Assembly: GCA_905234835.1 (NCBI GenBank)
Contig: CAJOIZ010000003.1
Coordinates: 1-64,000 of the forward strand
DNA: 64,000 nt
Direction: 5' to 3'
From: Paludibacteraceae bacterium
Lineage (GTDB): Bacteria > Bacteroidota > Bacteroidia > Bacteroidales > Paludibacteraceae
The translations under genes were made by a program, and so were the position numbers. Numbering within the stretch: position 1 is the stretch's first letter; every line of letters begins with the position of its first letter. The notes below the pieces were generated by a model. That model did no database searches. It was not told the DNA's origin and was given only the letters and a program-made list of their open reading frames with translations. Positions 45,956 to 55,465 of this stretch are shown here, piece by piece.

Positions 45956-46864
45956 TTATCCGAAGAAATGTGTGAACCCTACCGTCCCCATTATACCTGC
46001 AAAGAGCAGCAGGGAGGAAACGAGTTGCTGTTTGGCGGTCAGTTCGTCGAGGTGGTTGATAGCGTCCTTGTCGGTAGAAAGACGTGCCATCATCCGGCAG
46101 TTGCCCCAAGCCATCGGCAGCGACAGCAGGATGAGCAGTGCGCCCCACGGCAGTTTGCCGTACAGGATGCAGACCACCACCCATACGACGGGCAGCATGA
46201 CCTCGATGTAATAGATTACCTGGCTTGCCGAGACACCAATCATCATCGGTACGGTGCGTATGTTTGCGCGTGTGTCGGTGGCTATGTCGCGTGTGTTGTT
46301 GGCGTGGAGTACTGCGTTCGTGATGGGCACGTATGCCAGCACGAGCCACAGCGCATCGGTATAGACCGCACAATCGGACGCATCCGTCACGACGACCATA
46401 GCCGTACCCAGTGCGGGCAGCAGACCGAAGTTCAGGAAGATGTCCACGTCGCCGAGGGCGCGGAACTTCAGCACCCAATAAAAGAACGCGGTCAGTCCTC
46501 CGACAGCACCTATCCACAGCAGGTTCCACGAACCTGCCCACGCAATCGCCAGTCCGTTCAGCACGGCAAGTGCGAACAGCACATAGGCATAGCGTTTGAT
46601 CTGCACATCCGTCATCGCGCCGTCCACGAGTGTCCGTGACCCGTAGGTGTCGGCAGCATCCACGCCACGACGGTAGTCATAGTAGTCGCTCAGGGCATTG
46701 GCGGCTGCGTGGAAGAGGATAATCCCGACGGTCGCCCATAAGGACATACACCAACTGACGGGATAACCCATCCAAAAAAGACCCGCCGTGGTCACCAGCA
46801 CCGGCATGACCGATACGGGAAATGACCACGGACGAGTAGCAATAAAATATGTGCGTGCGCTCAT
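45956..46864 (-). CDS. menA: UbiA-family prenyltransferase (1,4-dihydroxy-2-naphthoate polyprenyltransferase-like)
   Basis: MSARTYFIATRPWSFPVSVMPVLV...AAANALSDYYDYRRGVDAADTYGSRTLVDG. Confidence 0.75.
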   Translation of the reverse strand: MSARTYFIATRPWSFPVSVMPVLVTTAGLFWMGYPVSWCMSLWATVGIILFHAAANALSDYYDYRRGVDAADTYGSRTLVDGAMTDVQIKRYAYVLFALAVLNGLAIAWAGSWNLLWIGAVGGLTAFFYWVLKFRALGDVDIFLNFGLLPALGTAMVVVTDASDCAVYTDALWLVLAYVPITNAVLHANNTRDIATDTRANIRTVPMMIGVSASQVIYYIEVMLPVVWVVVCILYGKLPWGALLILLSLPMAWGNCRMMARLSTDKDAINHLDELTAKQQLVSSLLLFAGIMGTVGFTHFFG

Positions 46865-46867
46865 TGT

Positions 46868-48088
46868 TTAGAGACCGAGTTTCTTACGGATATCCTTGGG
46901 AATAGCGTCTTTGTGAACGAGGATGTCGTTGGTCTTGTACTGCATGAAGGCAGTGGAAACGTACCAGATACCGTTGTAGTCAAAGCCCTTGGTTCCCCAC
47001 GAGTTCTTAATCATATAATAGATCTTGCCGTTCTGGTCTTTAGCGCGGCCGAAGATCTGCATTCCGTGGTCATCGGTAGTCTCCCAGTTGTTGTAAGCTT
47101 CCTGACGCATTTCCTGCGTGATGGTGCGTTCGGGCAAGGGGCGTTTGGTCAGTTCCTCGCGTTTGCTCTTCGCGTCCATACCGAGCCAGTGCGCCATGTC
47201 GGTACCGGTAATCTGTGCGCCGTTCTCCTCATCGGGAACCACGCCCACGCCTTTGCGGGTGAAGCCTTGTTCGCTAACGTCAGCACCCCAAGCCATAGTG
47301 AAGCCTTTGTCGAGCGCGTTGTCAATGATACGCATGAGGTCCTCCATCGGGACGTTGTACATCATATCCATGCGCCAGTTGTCGGGCACTTCCAATGCGA
47401 AGCGGGGATGACCTTCTTCGTAGGAGTAGGGGTGGTGGGTGTAGCTGGTGATGCTTACGTAGTCGTCAGCGTTCAGGTTAAGCGCCTTAACGTAGGACAG
47501 GGGAGTCTGTTTCTTTCCGTCCACCATGAAGTCCTTCGGACATTCGCCGAGATAGGTGTCATAGACAGCCTGCAGACCCTGTTTCCATACGGGTGTGAGT
47601 TTGCCGAGGCTGCGGGTGAGCGCTTTCACGTAGCCGTTGGCTACAGCATCCAGTTCTTTGTGAACGGGGAGTGTGTCAGCAGGTGTGCTGCCGTACTTGA
47701 TACCGGGCATTTCCGACTGGGGAACGAGACCGTAGTGCTTCATGCAGTAGATGACGTCGTACGCGCTGCCGCCGGCTGCGAACTGTGCGTTCTGATACAT
47801 ACGTACCACATACTCAGCGCGGTCCACCATCGTATGGCTGACCACGAACATCTCGGCAAAGTCCACCACTTTGCCCTTGTTGAGACGCATTACCTCGCTC
47901 TCAAGGAATCCGAGGGTAGAGAAGCACCAGCATGTGCCGCTACGGTGTTGGTCTTTGATGGGCGTAATGGCTACGCTGTCAACTGTGGTGAACACGAACC
48001 CCGAATCCTGTTTCTGTTCGGTTTCCTCTGTCTGCGCCATAGCAATTGCGCTGACTGCTGTCAAAGCTAAAAGAAGGAACTTTTTCAT
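46868..48088 (-). CDS. C1-family (bleomycin hydrolase-like) aminopeptidase
   Basis: PIKDQHRSGTCWCFSTLGFLESE; DDHGMQIFGRAKDQNGKIYYMIKNSWGT. Confidence 0.9.
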   Translation of the reverse strand: MKKFLLLALTAVSAIAMAQTEETEQKQDSGFVFTTVDSVAITPIKDQHRSGTCWCFSTLGFLESEVMRLNKGKVVDFAEMFVVSHTMVDRAEYVVRMYQNAQFAAGGSAYDVIYCMKHYGLVPQSEMPGIKYGSTPADTLPVHKELDAVANGYVKALTRSLGKLTPVWKQGLQAVYDTYLGECPKDFMVDGKKQTPLSYVKALNLNADDYVSITSYTHHPYSYEEGHPRFALEVPDNWRMDMMYNVPMEDLMRIIDNALDKGFTMAWGADVSEQGFTRKGVGVVPDEENGAQITGTDMAHWLGMDAKSKREELTKRPLPERTITQEMRQEAYNNWETTDDHGMQIFGRAKDQNGKIYYMIKNSWGTKGFDYNGIWYVSTAFMQYKTNDILVHKDAIPKDIRKKLGL

Positions 48089-48208
48089 CTTTGTGTTGGT
48101 TTATAAATGTTGGTTAATTGTTGATTATCCATTAACGAGCGGCAAAAGTACAAGAAAAACGGATTTCTGCAAAATATTTCGCAAAAATCCGTTTCCTTTC
48201 ATGCCTTG

Positions 48209-48279
48209 TTGCCTAACCAGGACTCGAACCCAGACAGACAGAACCAGAATCTGTAGTGCTACCATTACACCATTAGGCA
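48209..48279 (-). tRNA. tRNA-Gln (CTG)
   Basis: TGCCTAATGGTGTAATGGTAGCACTACAGATTCTGGTTCTGTCTGTCTGGGTTCGAGTCCTGGTTAGGCAA. Confidence 0.93.
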
Positions 48280-48341
48280 ATGCATTTTCCCTCGAAAAAG
48301 CGCGCAAAGGTACGGCTATTTTCCGAACCGCCAAAGGAAAA

Positions 48342-48941
48342 TCATAAAAAATCGCACAAAAAATACTCAATCAGTCCTAACGCCCCGAAAAACAGTATGA
48401 GGTAGATGGGGTGGCTCACGGCATCGAGCACCTTCCGGCGCGCACTTCCTTCCGATGAGGCAACCACCACAGGCAGGACGCTGCAAACGAAAGCCAGTCC
48501 AAAGACGACCCAGCTGCCCCAATCGGGGAACGTAGCCGGTGTGACCAGCATCACGGCGGCGTGTGCGATGAGCAGCACTACTGCCAGACGGATGATGCGG
48601 AGCACCCAAATAAAGACGGCATTGTCCTGCCAGCGGTCGCGTATATAGTCGTACATGCGGCACACCGCCAGCATAATCACCAGCGACGGCAGCACAATCC
48701 CCGCAGAGGCAATGAGGCTGCCCCATACGCCGCCCGCCGTGTAACCCACGTAGGTAGCGCAGTTCATGCCAATCGGTCCCGGCGTGACCTGACTGATGGC
48801 GACCATATCCACGAACTCCTGCTCCGTAGCCCATCCGTAATGCAGCACCTCCTGCTGAATGAGCGAGATAATCGCCATGCCTCCTCCGAAACCGAGGAAG
48901 CCTATCTTCAGGAACGAAAGAAAGAGTTGCAGGTAAACCAT
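48342..48941 (-). CDS. Chromate transporter family protein
   Basis: FLKIGFLGFGGGMAIISLIQQEVLHYGWATEQEFVDMVAISQVTPGPIGMNCATYVGY. Confidence 0.9.
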   Translation of the reverse strand: MVYLQLFLSFLKIGFLGFGGGMAIISLIQQEVLHYGWATEQEFVDMVAISQVTPGPIGMNCATYVGYTAGGVWGSLIASAGIVLPSLVIMLAVCRMYDYIRDRWQDNAVFIWVLRIIRLAVVLLIAHAAVMLVTPATFPDWGSWVVFGLAFVCSVLPVVVASSEGSARRKVLDAVSHPIYLILFFGALGLIEYFLCDFL

Positions 48942-48942
48942 A

Positions 48943-49362
48943 TCACCATATATGTTTGGCAATCCGTACGACCGTTGCGGCAATCAGCGCCACGACAGCG
49001 GGGCGTATCCAACGGAACACCGCTTCCACGGCAGGAAGCGTCTTGTATCGGGAGAAAAACACCGCAATCAGCAGAATAACAATGACGGAAGGCAATACAG
49101 CTCCTGCGACGCAGACCGTCACGCCGCGCCATCCCGCCAGCCGGTGACCAAGAAAAATAGCGCTGTTAACGGCAATCAGTCCGGGAGCCGCCTGCGCGAG
49201 CGCCATCATATTGAGGAACTCTTTCTCGTCGAGCCAGTGATGCCTGTCCACCACTTCGCGCTGAACGAGCGCGAGCATGGCGTACCCGCCGCCGATGGTG
49301 AACGCACCAATCTTCAGGTACGTCACGAACAGCGTCCATAGTTCCGGCTTATTCGCGCTCAC
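48943..49362 (-). CDS. Chromate transporter family protein (short)
   Basis: YLKIGAFTIGGGYAMLALVQREVVDRHHWLDEKEFLNMMALAQAAPGLIAVNSA. Confidence 0.88.
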   Translation of the reverse strand: MSANKPELWTLFVTYLKIGAFTIGGGYAMLALVQREVVDRHHWLDEKEFLNMMALAQAAPGLIAVNSAIFLGHRLAGWRGVTVCVAGAVLPSVIVILLIAVFFSRYKTLPAVEAVFRWIRPAVVALIAATVVRIAKHIW

Positions 49363-49966
49363 GAATCTGCTGTTTGATGAATTTAGCCATCATGTTGATG
49401 GCAGCGTTGTTGTGTCCTCCCTGGGGGATAATGACGTCGGCGAACCGCTTGCACGGCTCGATGAACTGCTCGTGCATGGGTTTGAGCACTTTCTGGTAGC
49501 GTTCAATGACCATCTCGGTCGTGCGTCCGCGTTCCACTATGTCGCGGCTGATGACGCGTATCAGTCGGTCGTCGGCATCCGCATCCACGAACACCTTCAG
49601 ATCCATCTGCTCGCGCAGTTTATAGTGGTGGAGCACCATGATCCCTTCCAGGATGATAATCTCGCTCGGCTCTACATGCACCGTATCTTTGAGGCGTGAG
49701 GAGGTCACGTAGTCATATACAGGCTGCTCGACCGCATGGCCTTGCTTCAGCTCCTGCAAGTGGTTGATGAGCAGTTTCCACTCGAACGCGTCGGGATGGT
49801 CGAAGTTAATCTTCTGCCGCTCCTCCACAGGGATGTTGCTCGAATCCTTGTAGTACGAATCCAAAGGAATGACTGTTACTTCGCCTTTAGGAAGACGCTC
49901 AATGAGTTTTCTCACCACCGTCGTTTTGCCCGAGCCGGTGCCGCCCGCAATGCCGATAATAAACAT
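49349..49966 (-). CDS. udk: Uridine kinase
   Basis: IGIAGGTGSGKTTVVRKL...VIPLDSYYKD...INFDHPDAFEW. Confidence 0.93.
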   Translation of the reverse strand: MFIIGIAGGTGSGKTTVVRKLIERLPKGEVTVIPLDSYYKDSSNIPVEERQKINFDHPDAFEWKLLINHLQELKQGHAVEQPVYDYVTSSRLKDTVHVEPSEIIILEGIMVLHHYKLREQMDLKVFVDADADDRLIRVISRDIVERGRTTEMVIERYQKVLKPMHEQFIEPCKRFADVIIPQGGHNNAAINMMAKFIKQQIRERE

Positions 49967-50409
49967 AGTGTTGCTTTTTTGCGCCGCAAAAGTAGGCTAT
50001 ATTTTTGTAGTGTGCAATATAATCATCATAAAACCCTCGGGATTGTGATAGTTGATAGTTGATAGTTGATAGTTTAGTGAAGTTGAGAGTTGAGGGTTGA
50101 AAGTTTATGGTTTATGACTGCGTGTTGGTGACTGCGTGTTGGGGAACACTGCGTGTTTGTTACTGCGTGTTAGTTAGTAAATGTCGTTTTGGGTTGTTAT
50201 GGTTAATATTATTGGTTTCGTTATTCTTCTTGGCTGTATAATATATTTCCGTGTTCTGAAACAATGCTTATCCCACGCCTTTTTTGTAAATTCATTACTT
50301 GTTATCCCACGCCTTTTTTGTAAAAATGATGCTTTTTATCCCAAGATATTTTTGTAATGTATTTATTTACCGTACTTTTGCGGCGTTAAACCAAAACGAC
50401 CGTAATAAT

Positions 50410-51738
50410 ATGTCAGAATCCGTTTATTTTTCCCGTCGCATAGACTCATCCTTGACCGAATGGAAAGACAGTCCTTTGCGCAAACCGTTGTTGCTTCGCG
50501 GGGCAAGACAAGTCGGCAAATCGTCCGCAGTAAGGCATCTGTCAGAACAGTTCGAGTATTTTGTAGAGGTCAATTTTGAAATTGAAAAGCATGCCATTGG
50601 GGTGTTTGAGCCAGATTTGTATCCTGACCGTATTTGTTCTGACTTGGAAAGTTTGTATCGTATTCCTATTACAGACGGCAAGACACTGCTGTTCCTTGAC
50701 GAGGTGCAGGCTTGTCCGCGCGCTATCAGCGCATTGCGTTTCTTTTATGAGAAGCGTCCCGGACTGCATGTCATTGCTGCCGGCTCGCTGTTGGAGTTCG
50801 CTTTGGCGGAACTGCCCTCTTTCGGTGTCGGCAGGATTCAGTCGATGTATATTTTTCCTTTCAATTTCGCGGAATTCCTGCATGCTGCCAATGCAATGAT
50901 GTACAAGTATCTATATAATAAAGCAGATTACGAACCTCTGACCCCAGCCATTCATAACAAAGTGGTGGAATACTTCAAAACCTTTATGTTAATCGGTGGC
51001 ATGCCCGAAGTCGTGAGGATGTGGCTCAAACAAGGTCGTTCACTTTTGTGCCATCAGATACAAGCCGACATAATCGCTACATATACGGATGACTTTGCCA
51101 AGTACAAAACCCGTATCCCGCCTCTTGTGCTGCGTAACACATGGCAGTCGGTTGCGGAGCAGGCAGGCAGCAAGTTTGTCTATTCGGCAGTACAGGGAGG
51201 CTTTGACACCACCAAAGTGAAAGAGGCTTTGGAACTGCTGCAGATGGCTGGGCTGATTATCCCTGTCACCCACACATCCGCCAACGGAGTGCCTTTCGGC
51301 GCCCAGTCCAACCCCAAGTTCCGCAAGTTCCTGCCTGTCGATACCGGCATTATGCTTCATCAGTTGGGGCTTAACATAGGCGAGATGCTGCTATTGTCCG
51401 ATACAGACCTCGTATGCAAAGGCGGTTTGGCTGAAGTGTCAGCCGGACTGGAACTTCTCAAAAACGGCAATCCGCGTGTGCGGGAAGACTTGTATTACTG
51501 GCTTAACCTGCACAAGGACCGTCAGGCGGAAATCGATTACCTGTTTGCCGTGCAAGGCAGGATGGTTCCTGTGGAGGTGAAAGCCGGCACTCGCGGCTCG
51601 ATGCAGAGTTTGTACTATTTCCTGCAACTGAAGGACTTGCCTTACGGCATCCGCACCAGCATGGAGCCTTTCGGAGAGATGGAGAGAGTGCATCTCGTCC
51701 CTCTCTACGCTCTCGGCGCAATGCGCGACAGACTGTAA
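50410..51738 (+). CDS. AAA_14/DUF4143-type ATP-binding protein #3
   Basis: LLLRGARQVGKSSAVRHL, LLFLDEVQACPRAISALRFFYEKRPGLHVIAAGSLLEFAL; TACTTTTGCGGCG promoter at about 50373. Confidence 0.92.
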   Translation: MSESVYFSRRIDSSLTEWKDSPLRKPLLLRGARQVGKSSAVRHLSEQFEYFVEVNFEIEKHAIGVFEPDLYPDRICSDLESLYRIPITDGKTLLFLDEVQACPRAISALRFFYEKRPGLHVIAAGSLLEFALAELPSFGVGRIQSMYIFPFNFAEFLHAANAMMYKYLYNKADYEPLTPAIHNKVVEYFKTFMLIGGMPEVVRMWLKQGRSLLCHQIQADIIATYTDDFAKYKTRIPPLVLRNTWQSVAEQAGSKFVYSAVQGGFDTTKVKEALELLQMAGLIIPVTHTSANGVPFGAQSNPKFRKFLPVDTGIMLHQLGLNIGEMLLLSDTDLVCKGGLAEVSAGLELLKNGNPRVREDLYYWLNLHKDRQAEIDYLFAVQGRMVPVEVKAGTRGSMQSLYYFLQLKDLPYGIRTSMEPFGEMERVHLVPLYALGAMRDRL

Positions 51739-51836
51739 AAAGTGAGCTGCGCTGTTGGTGACTGCGTGTTAGTTAGGCTTCGCTGTTTGTGACTGCGTGT
51801 TGGTCAGCTGCGCTGTTGGTGACTACGTGTTGGTGA

Positions 51837-51900
51837 CTGCCATCCTCGCCATTGTCCGCAACCATAAAAGTCCACCGAACTTTCATGTGGTCACTGCGTG
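51837..51900 (+). repeat. Dispersed hairpin repeat, copy E (one stem mismatch)
   Basis: ctgccatcctcgccattgtccgcaaccataaaagtccaccgaactttcatgtggtcactgcgtg. Confidence 0.88.
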
Positions 51901-52049
51901 TTGATTACTGCGTGTTGGTGACTACGTGTTAGCGTTGCTGTTGGTTGTGTCTGTTTATTTTTGCTCGCGGGGGTAGCCGCGAGAGATAAACCTGCAAGGC
52001 GTTCCTATTGCTCAAAGGTCGGTCATAATAAACGAGTCAACCTTTTTCA

Positions 52050-52192
52050 GGTTGGTCAAGGGTTGGTCAATAGTTGCTTAAAGGTAGTTCATAGGTTGGT
52101 CAAGGGTTGCTCAATGATTGCTTAATGGTAGTTCAAAGGTTGGTGAAGGATAGCTCACGGGTAGCGCAAAGGTAGCGCAAGGGTAGCGGAAT
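52050..52192. repeat. 11-bp tandem array, 13 consecutive units without indel
   Basis: ggttggtcaag ggttggtcaat agttgcttaaa ggtagttcata ggttggtcaag ggttgctcaat gattgcttaat ggtagttcaaa ggttggtgaag gatagctcacg ggtagcgcaaa ggtagcgcaag ggtagcggaat. Confidence 0.95.
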
Positions 52193-52252
52193 GGGCAGAT
52201 AGGTCGCTTTTTTTTTGTCGGTTCCGTAAAAAGCGTTACTTTTGCGGCTCAA

Positions 52253-53140
52253 ATGGGTAACCATCTATCGTTTAGCATGGGTCAAACAACCACAGACAAT
52301 AATCAATGGGACATCGTCATCACTCCTAAAGCGAACCTCTTGGCGTTCGACTGGAAGGAGCTTTGGAGGTATCGCGATATGTTCGCCCTGTTCGTGCTGC
52401 GCGCTTTCCGCGTGGCGTACAAACAGACGATTCTTGGTCCGCTGTGGTTCCTGATTACACCCGTGTTGTCGGTAATCGTGTATGTGGCGGTGTTTGGCGG
52501 CATAGCCAATATCCCGACTGACGGCATTCCGCCCGTACTGTTCTACCTGTTGGGCATCTCGCTGTGGGGCTATTTCGCCTCATGCCTCAGTTCGACGAGT
52601 AACTCATTCGTTACCAATGCCGATGTTTTCGGGAAGGTCTATTTCCCGCGCATCATCATGCCGCTCGTGGCGGTGACGGTCAACCTGCTCAGCCTCGCTA
52701 TTCAGTTGGGCATCTTCCTCGCGTTCTATATATATTATGCAGCCACCGGTTCGGAAGTGGCCGTGCACTGGCAAATAATACTCTTCCCTGTATTGATACT
52801 GATACTGGCGCTGTTCGCTGTGGGTGTGGGGATGATCGTGTCGTCGTTCACCACGAAGTACCGTGACCTGCAGATTGTGTTTGCGAAGGTCATTACGCTG
52901 TGGGTGTATATCACTCCGGTCATCTACCCGATGTCGATGGTGACAAACCCCAAGCTCCATCTCGCTATGTCGCTCAATCCCGTGACTCCGATTATCGAGG
53001 CAATCAAGTACTCGGTGCTTGGTGCAGGCGAGTTCTCGTGGCTGTGGCTCGGCTACAGTCTGGTGATGACTCTGATTACCTTATTTATAGGTGTCGTGAT
53101 ATTCAACAAGGTGCAAAAGTCGTTTATGGATACGGTTTAG
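52253..53140 (+). CDS. ABC-2 type polysaccharide export permease #1
   Basis: RDMFALFVLRAFRVAYKQTILGPLWFLITPVLSVIVYVAVFGGIANIPTDGIPP; TTACTTTTGCGGC promoter upstream. Confidence 0.85.
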   Translation: MGNHLSFSMGQTTTDNNQWDIVITPKANLLAFDWKELWRYRDMFALFVLRAFRVAYKQTILGPLWFLITPVLSVIVYVAVFGGIANIPTDGIPPVLFYLLGISLWGYFASCLSSTSNSFVTNADVFGKVYFPRIIMPLVAVTVNLLSLAIQLGIFLAFYIYYAATGSEVAVHWQIILFPVLILILALFAVGVGMIVSSFTTKYRDLQIVFAKVITLWVYITPVIYPMSMVTNPKLHLAMSLNPVTPIIEAIKYSVLGAGEFSWLWLGYSLVMTLITLFIGVVIFNKVQKSFMDTV

Positions 53141-53149
53141 CCGGACATT

Positions 53150-54007
53150 GTGAAGCAGACAAAGGATACATATTGGACCACCGTCATCGCACCCCGTGAG
53201 AAGTTCTTCAACCTCGGGCTCAAGAGCGTATGGGAGAAACGCTACCTGCTGTGGCTGTTTATCAAGCGCGACATCACCGTGCAGTTCAAGCAGACCGTCT
53301 TCGGTATGGGATGGTACTTTATGGCGCCGCTGTTCTCCACCATAATGTATATGGTCGTGTTCGGACGCATAGCCAATATCCCCACTGACGATATTCCCCA
53401 ACCCGTATTCTACCTGAGCGGCATCTGTCTGTGGGAGTATTTCTCCACGTGCCTGACGGCGGTGTCCGGCACATTCCAGACGAATGCCGGTCTATACGGT
53501 AAGGTCTATTTCCCGCGATTAGTGACGCCTCTGTCGGTTGTGTTCGGCAAGCTGTTCCGTTTTTCGCTCCAACTCGCCACCTTTATAATAGTCTATGTTT
53601 ATTTTGTTGCCAGAGGTGTGCATCTGTGCCCGAACGTGTATCTGCTGCTCTTCCCGCTTATAGTGCTTTGTTTAGGCGGCATCGCGTTGGGTCTGGGCCT
53701 GATAGTGTCTTCGCTTACCACCAAGTACCGCGACCTGACGAACTTCTTTGGCACGTTCATCTCTCTATGGATGTATGCCACCCCTATTGTCTATCCGCTC
53801 AGCTATGTCACCAATCCGACTCTCCATAAGATTATGCTCTATAATCCGATTACTCCTCTTGTGGAAGCCTTCAAGTATGGTGCTTTCGGTGCCGGTGCAT
53901 TCTCTTGGGGCGGTCTGGCGTACAGTTTTGCGTGTATGGCAGTGCTTGTGTTTATCGGAATCCTGATGTTCAACCGCAAGCAGCGCTATTTCATAGACAC
54001 GATTTAA
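53150..54007 (+). CDS. ABC-2 type polysaccharide export permease #2 (GTG start)
   Basis: RYLLWLFIKRDITVQFKQTVFGMGWYFMAPLFSTIMYMVVFGRIANIPTDDIPQ; paralogue of upstream ORF. Confidence 0.85.
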   Translation: MKQTKDTYWTTVIAPREKFFNLGLKSVWEKRYLLWLFIKRDITVQFKQTVFGMGWYFMAPLFSTIMYMVVFGRIANIPTDDIPQPVFYLSGICLWEYFSTCLTAVSGTFQTNAGLYGKVYFPRLVTPLSVVFGKLFRFSLQLATFIIVYVYFVARGVHLCPNVYLLLFPLIVLCLGGIALGLGLIVSSLTTKYRDLTNFFGTFISLWMYATPIVYPLSYVTNPTLHKIMLYNPITPLVEAFKYGAFGAGAFSWGGLAYSFACMAVLVFIGILMFNRKQRYFIDTI

Positions 54008-54211
54008 CCGATTCGTGGCATTTTTATAAAAAGTCACTTTTTTTATAAAAATGTTACAAAAGTTTTGCGAAATCAAATAAACGTAGTATCTTTGCCCGAT
54101 TTTTTCGTGGTAAACGGGCTATTTTGTGAGCCTGTCACATGCGAGAAGTACGCTATAAATGAAATCGTTAAAGCGATATTATGGTTAGAAAAATACTAAA
54201 TATTATATACT

Positions 54212-54451
54212 ATGTCAAAAATTTGTCAAATCACCGGCAAGAAAGCCATGATGGGATGCAATGTGTCGCATTCGAAGCGCCATACCAAGCGCAGCTTCGA
54301 TGTGAACTTGTTCCACAAGAAGTTCTACTGGGTAGAACAGGACTGCTGGATTCAGCTGAACGTAAGTGCGGCTGGTCTTCGTACGATTAACAAAATCGGT
54401 TTGGATGCTGCTTTAAAGCAGGCTGCGGAAAAAGGGTATTTATACGAGTAA
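54212..54451 (+). CDS. rpmB: 50S ribosomal protein L28
   Basis: [34 protein letters not shown]. Confidence 0.97.
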   Translation: MSKICQITGKKAMMGCNVSHSKRHTKRSFDVNLFHKKFYWVEQDCWIQLNVSAAGLRTINKIGLDAALKQAAEKGYLYE

Positions 54452-54468
54452 AGTAAGGAGAAACAACT

Positions 54469-54657
54469 ATGGCAAAGAAAACGAAAGAAGCTCGCGTGCA
54501 GGTTATTCTTGAATGCACGGAACAGAAAGCCAGCGGTATGCCCGGTATGTCCCGTTACATTACGACGAAAAACCGTAAGAACACCCCGGACCGTTTGGAA
54601 CTGAAGAAGTACAATCCCATCCTCAAGAAGTACACAATTCACAAGGAAATCAAGTAA
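54469..54657 (+). CDS. rpmG: 50S ribosomal protein L33
   Basis: [19 protein letters not shown]...[21 protein letters not shown]. Confidence 0.97.
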   Translation: MAKKTKEARVQVILECTEQKASGMPGMSRYITTKNRKNTPDRLELKKYNPILKKYTIHKEIK

Positions 54658-54671
54658 GAAAGGACTAAACT

Positions 54672-54824
54672 ATGGCAAAGAAAGCGGTCGCTACCCTGCA
54701 AACAGGTAACTCGGGACGTCTGCACACCAAGTGCATCAAAATGGTCAAAAGTCCTAAAACAGGCGCCTACGTCTTCCAAGAGGAAATAGTAGAAAACGAA
54801 AAAGCATTGGCTTATTTCAAATAA
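54672..54824 (+). CDS. DUF4295-type 50-aa protein (below ORF-track cutoff)
   Basis: MAKKAVATLQTGNSGRLHTKCIKMVKSPKTGAYVFQEEIVENEKALAYFK* directly after rpmG. Confidence 0.85.
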   Translation: MAKKAVATLQTGNSGRLHTKCIKMVKSPKTGAYVFQEEIVENEKALAYFK

Positions 54825-54853
54825 AGAACGATAAGTCTCTGACTTGTAATCAA

Positions 54854-54892
54854 CAAGAAACCGTCTGACGAATCAGTTCAGACGGTTTCTTG
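54854..54892. terminator. Bidirectional terminator hairpin
   Basis: CAAGAAACCGTCTGA ... TCAGACGGTTTCTTG. Confidence 0.85.
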
Positions 54893-54922
54893 TTTCATTA
54901 TAGGAAAGGCTTTCTGTCGCGC

Positions 54923-55462
54923 TTACTCATCCATCATTTCGACGAGTTTGTCCCAACGGAGGATGGCATCATGTCCGTAACGCCATAGCTTGAAGCGGAC
55001 CTGATCGGTGGTCAGCTCGCGGTCAAGATGGCTCTTGCTGTAGAACTTGTCGGCATAGCAGATGATCTTCTCCTCTAATGAGACGGGAAAATAGTCCGCC
55101 AGCGGCACATTCAGGTTGTCTCGGATGACCTGCTCCATCGGTATGCCTACGCCTGTGTGCCTTTCTGCCACGGAGGCGTGACGGGATAGACCCTCGTGGC
55201 GAAGCAGTTCGGCACCCAAGAACCCATGCTCGATATACGGCCGCTCGCCCGTACAATAGATGCCCGGGGCATCGCAATAAAAGATGCCTATATCGTGCAG
55301 CATCGCCGCCTCGCTGACAAACTGGCGGTCCGCACCCCATTCGGGATGGGCATCCACGATGCGTAGCGCACGGTCGCGCACCTGCTCGCTGTGTATCAGC
55401 AGGACATTACGCAAATCGGGTGCGTCCCCGTAGTATTTGTCTATAATCTCTATCGGGTTCAT
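54923..55462 (-). CDS. HD-domain phosphohydrolase-like protein
   Basis: LLIHSEQVRDRALRI...VSEAAMLHDIGIFYCDAPGI. Confidence 0.85.
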   Translation of the reverse strand: MNPIEIIDKYYGDAPDLRNVLLIHSEQVRDRALRIVDAHPEWGADRQFVSEAAMLHDIGIFYCDAPGIYCTGERPYIEHGFLGAELLRHEGLSRHASVAERHTGVGIPMEQVIRDNLNVPLADYFPVSLEEKIICYADKFYSKSHLDRELTTDQVRFKLWRYGHDAILRWDKLVEMMDE

Positions 55463-55465
55463 ATC

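Noticed and set aside
45665-46639. 324-aa plus-strand ORF
   Set aside because: Antisense to the CPBP protease and UbiA genes, which have clear family motifs
46913-48070. 385-aa plus-strand ORF
   Set aside because: Fully antisense to the well-supported C1 peptidase; composition looks like a shadow ORF
38436-51900. Integron attC interpretation of the dispersed hairpin repeat
   Set aside because: No RYYYAAC/GTTRRRY core pair and no integron integrase seen; only the cassette-like layout is retained as a hypothesis
52050-52192. Possible CRISPR array
   Set aside because: Units are 11 bp, contiguous and degenerate with no spacers; no cas genes in the window
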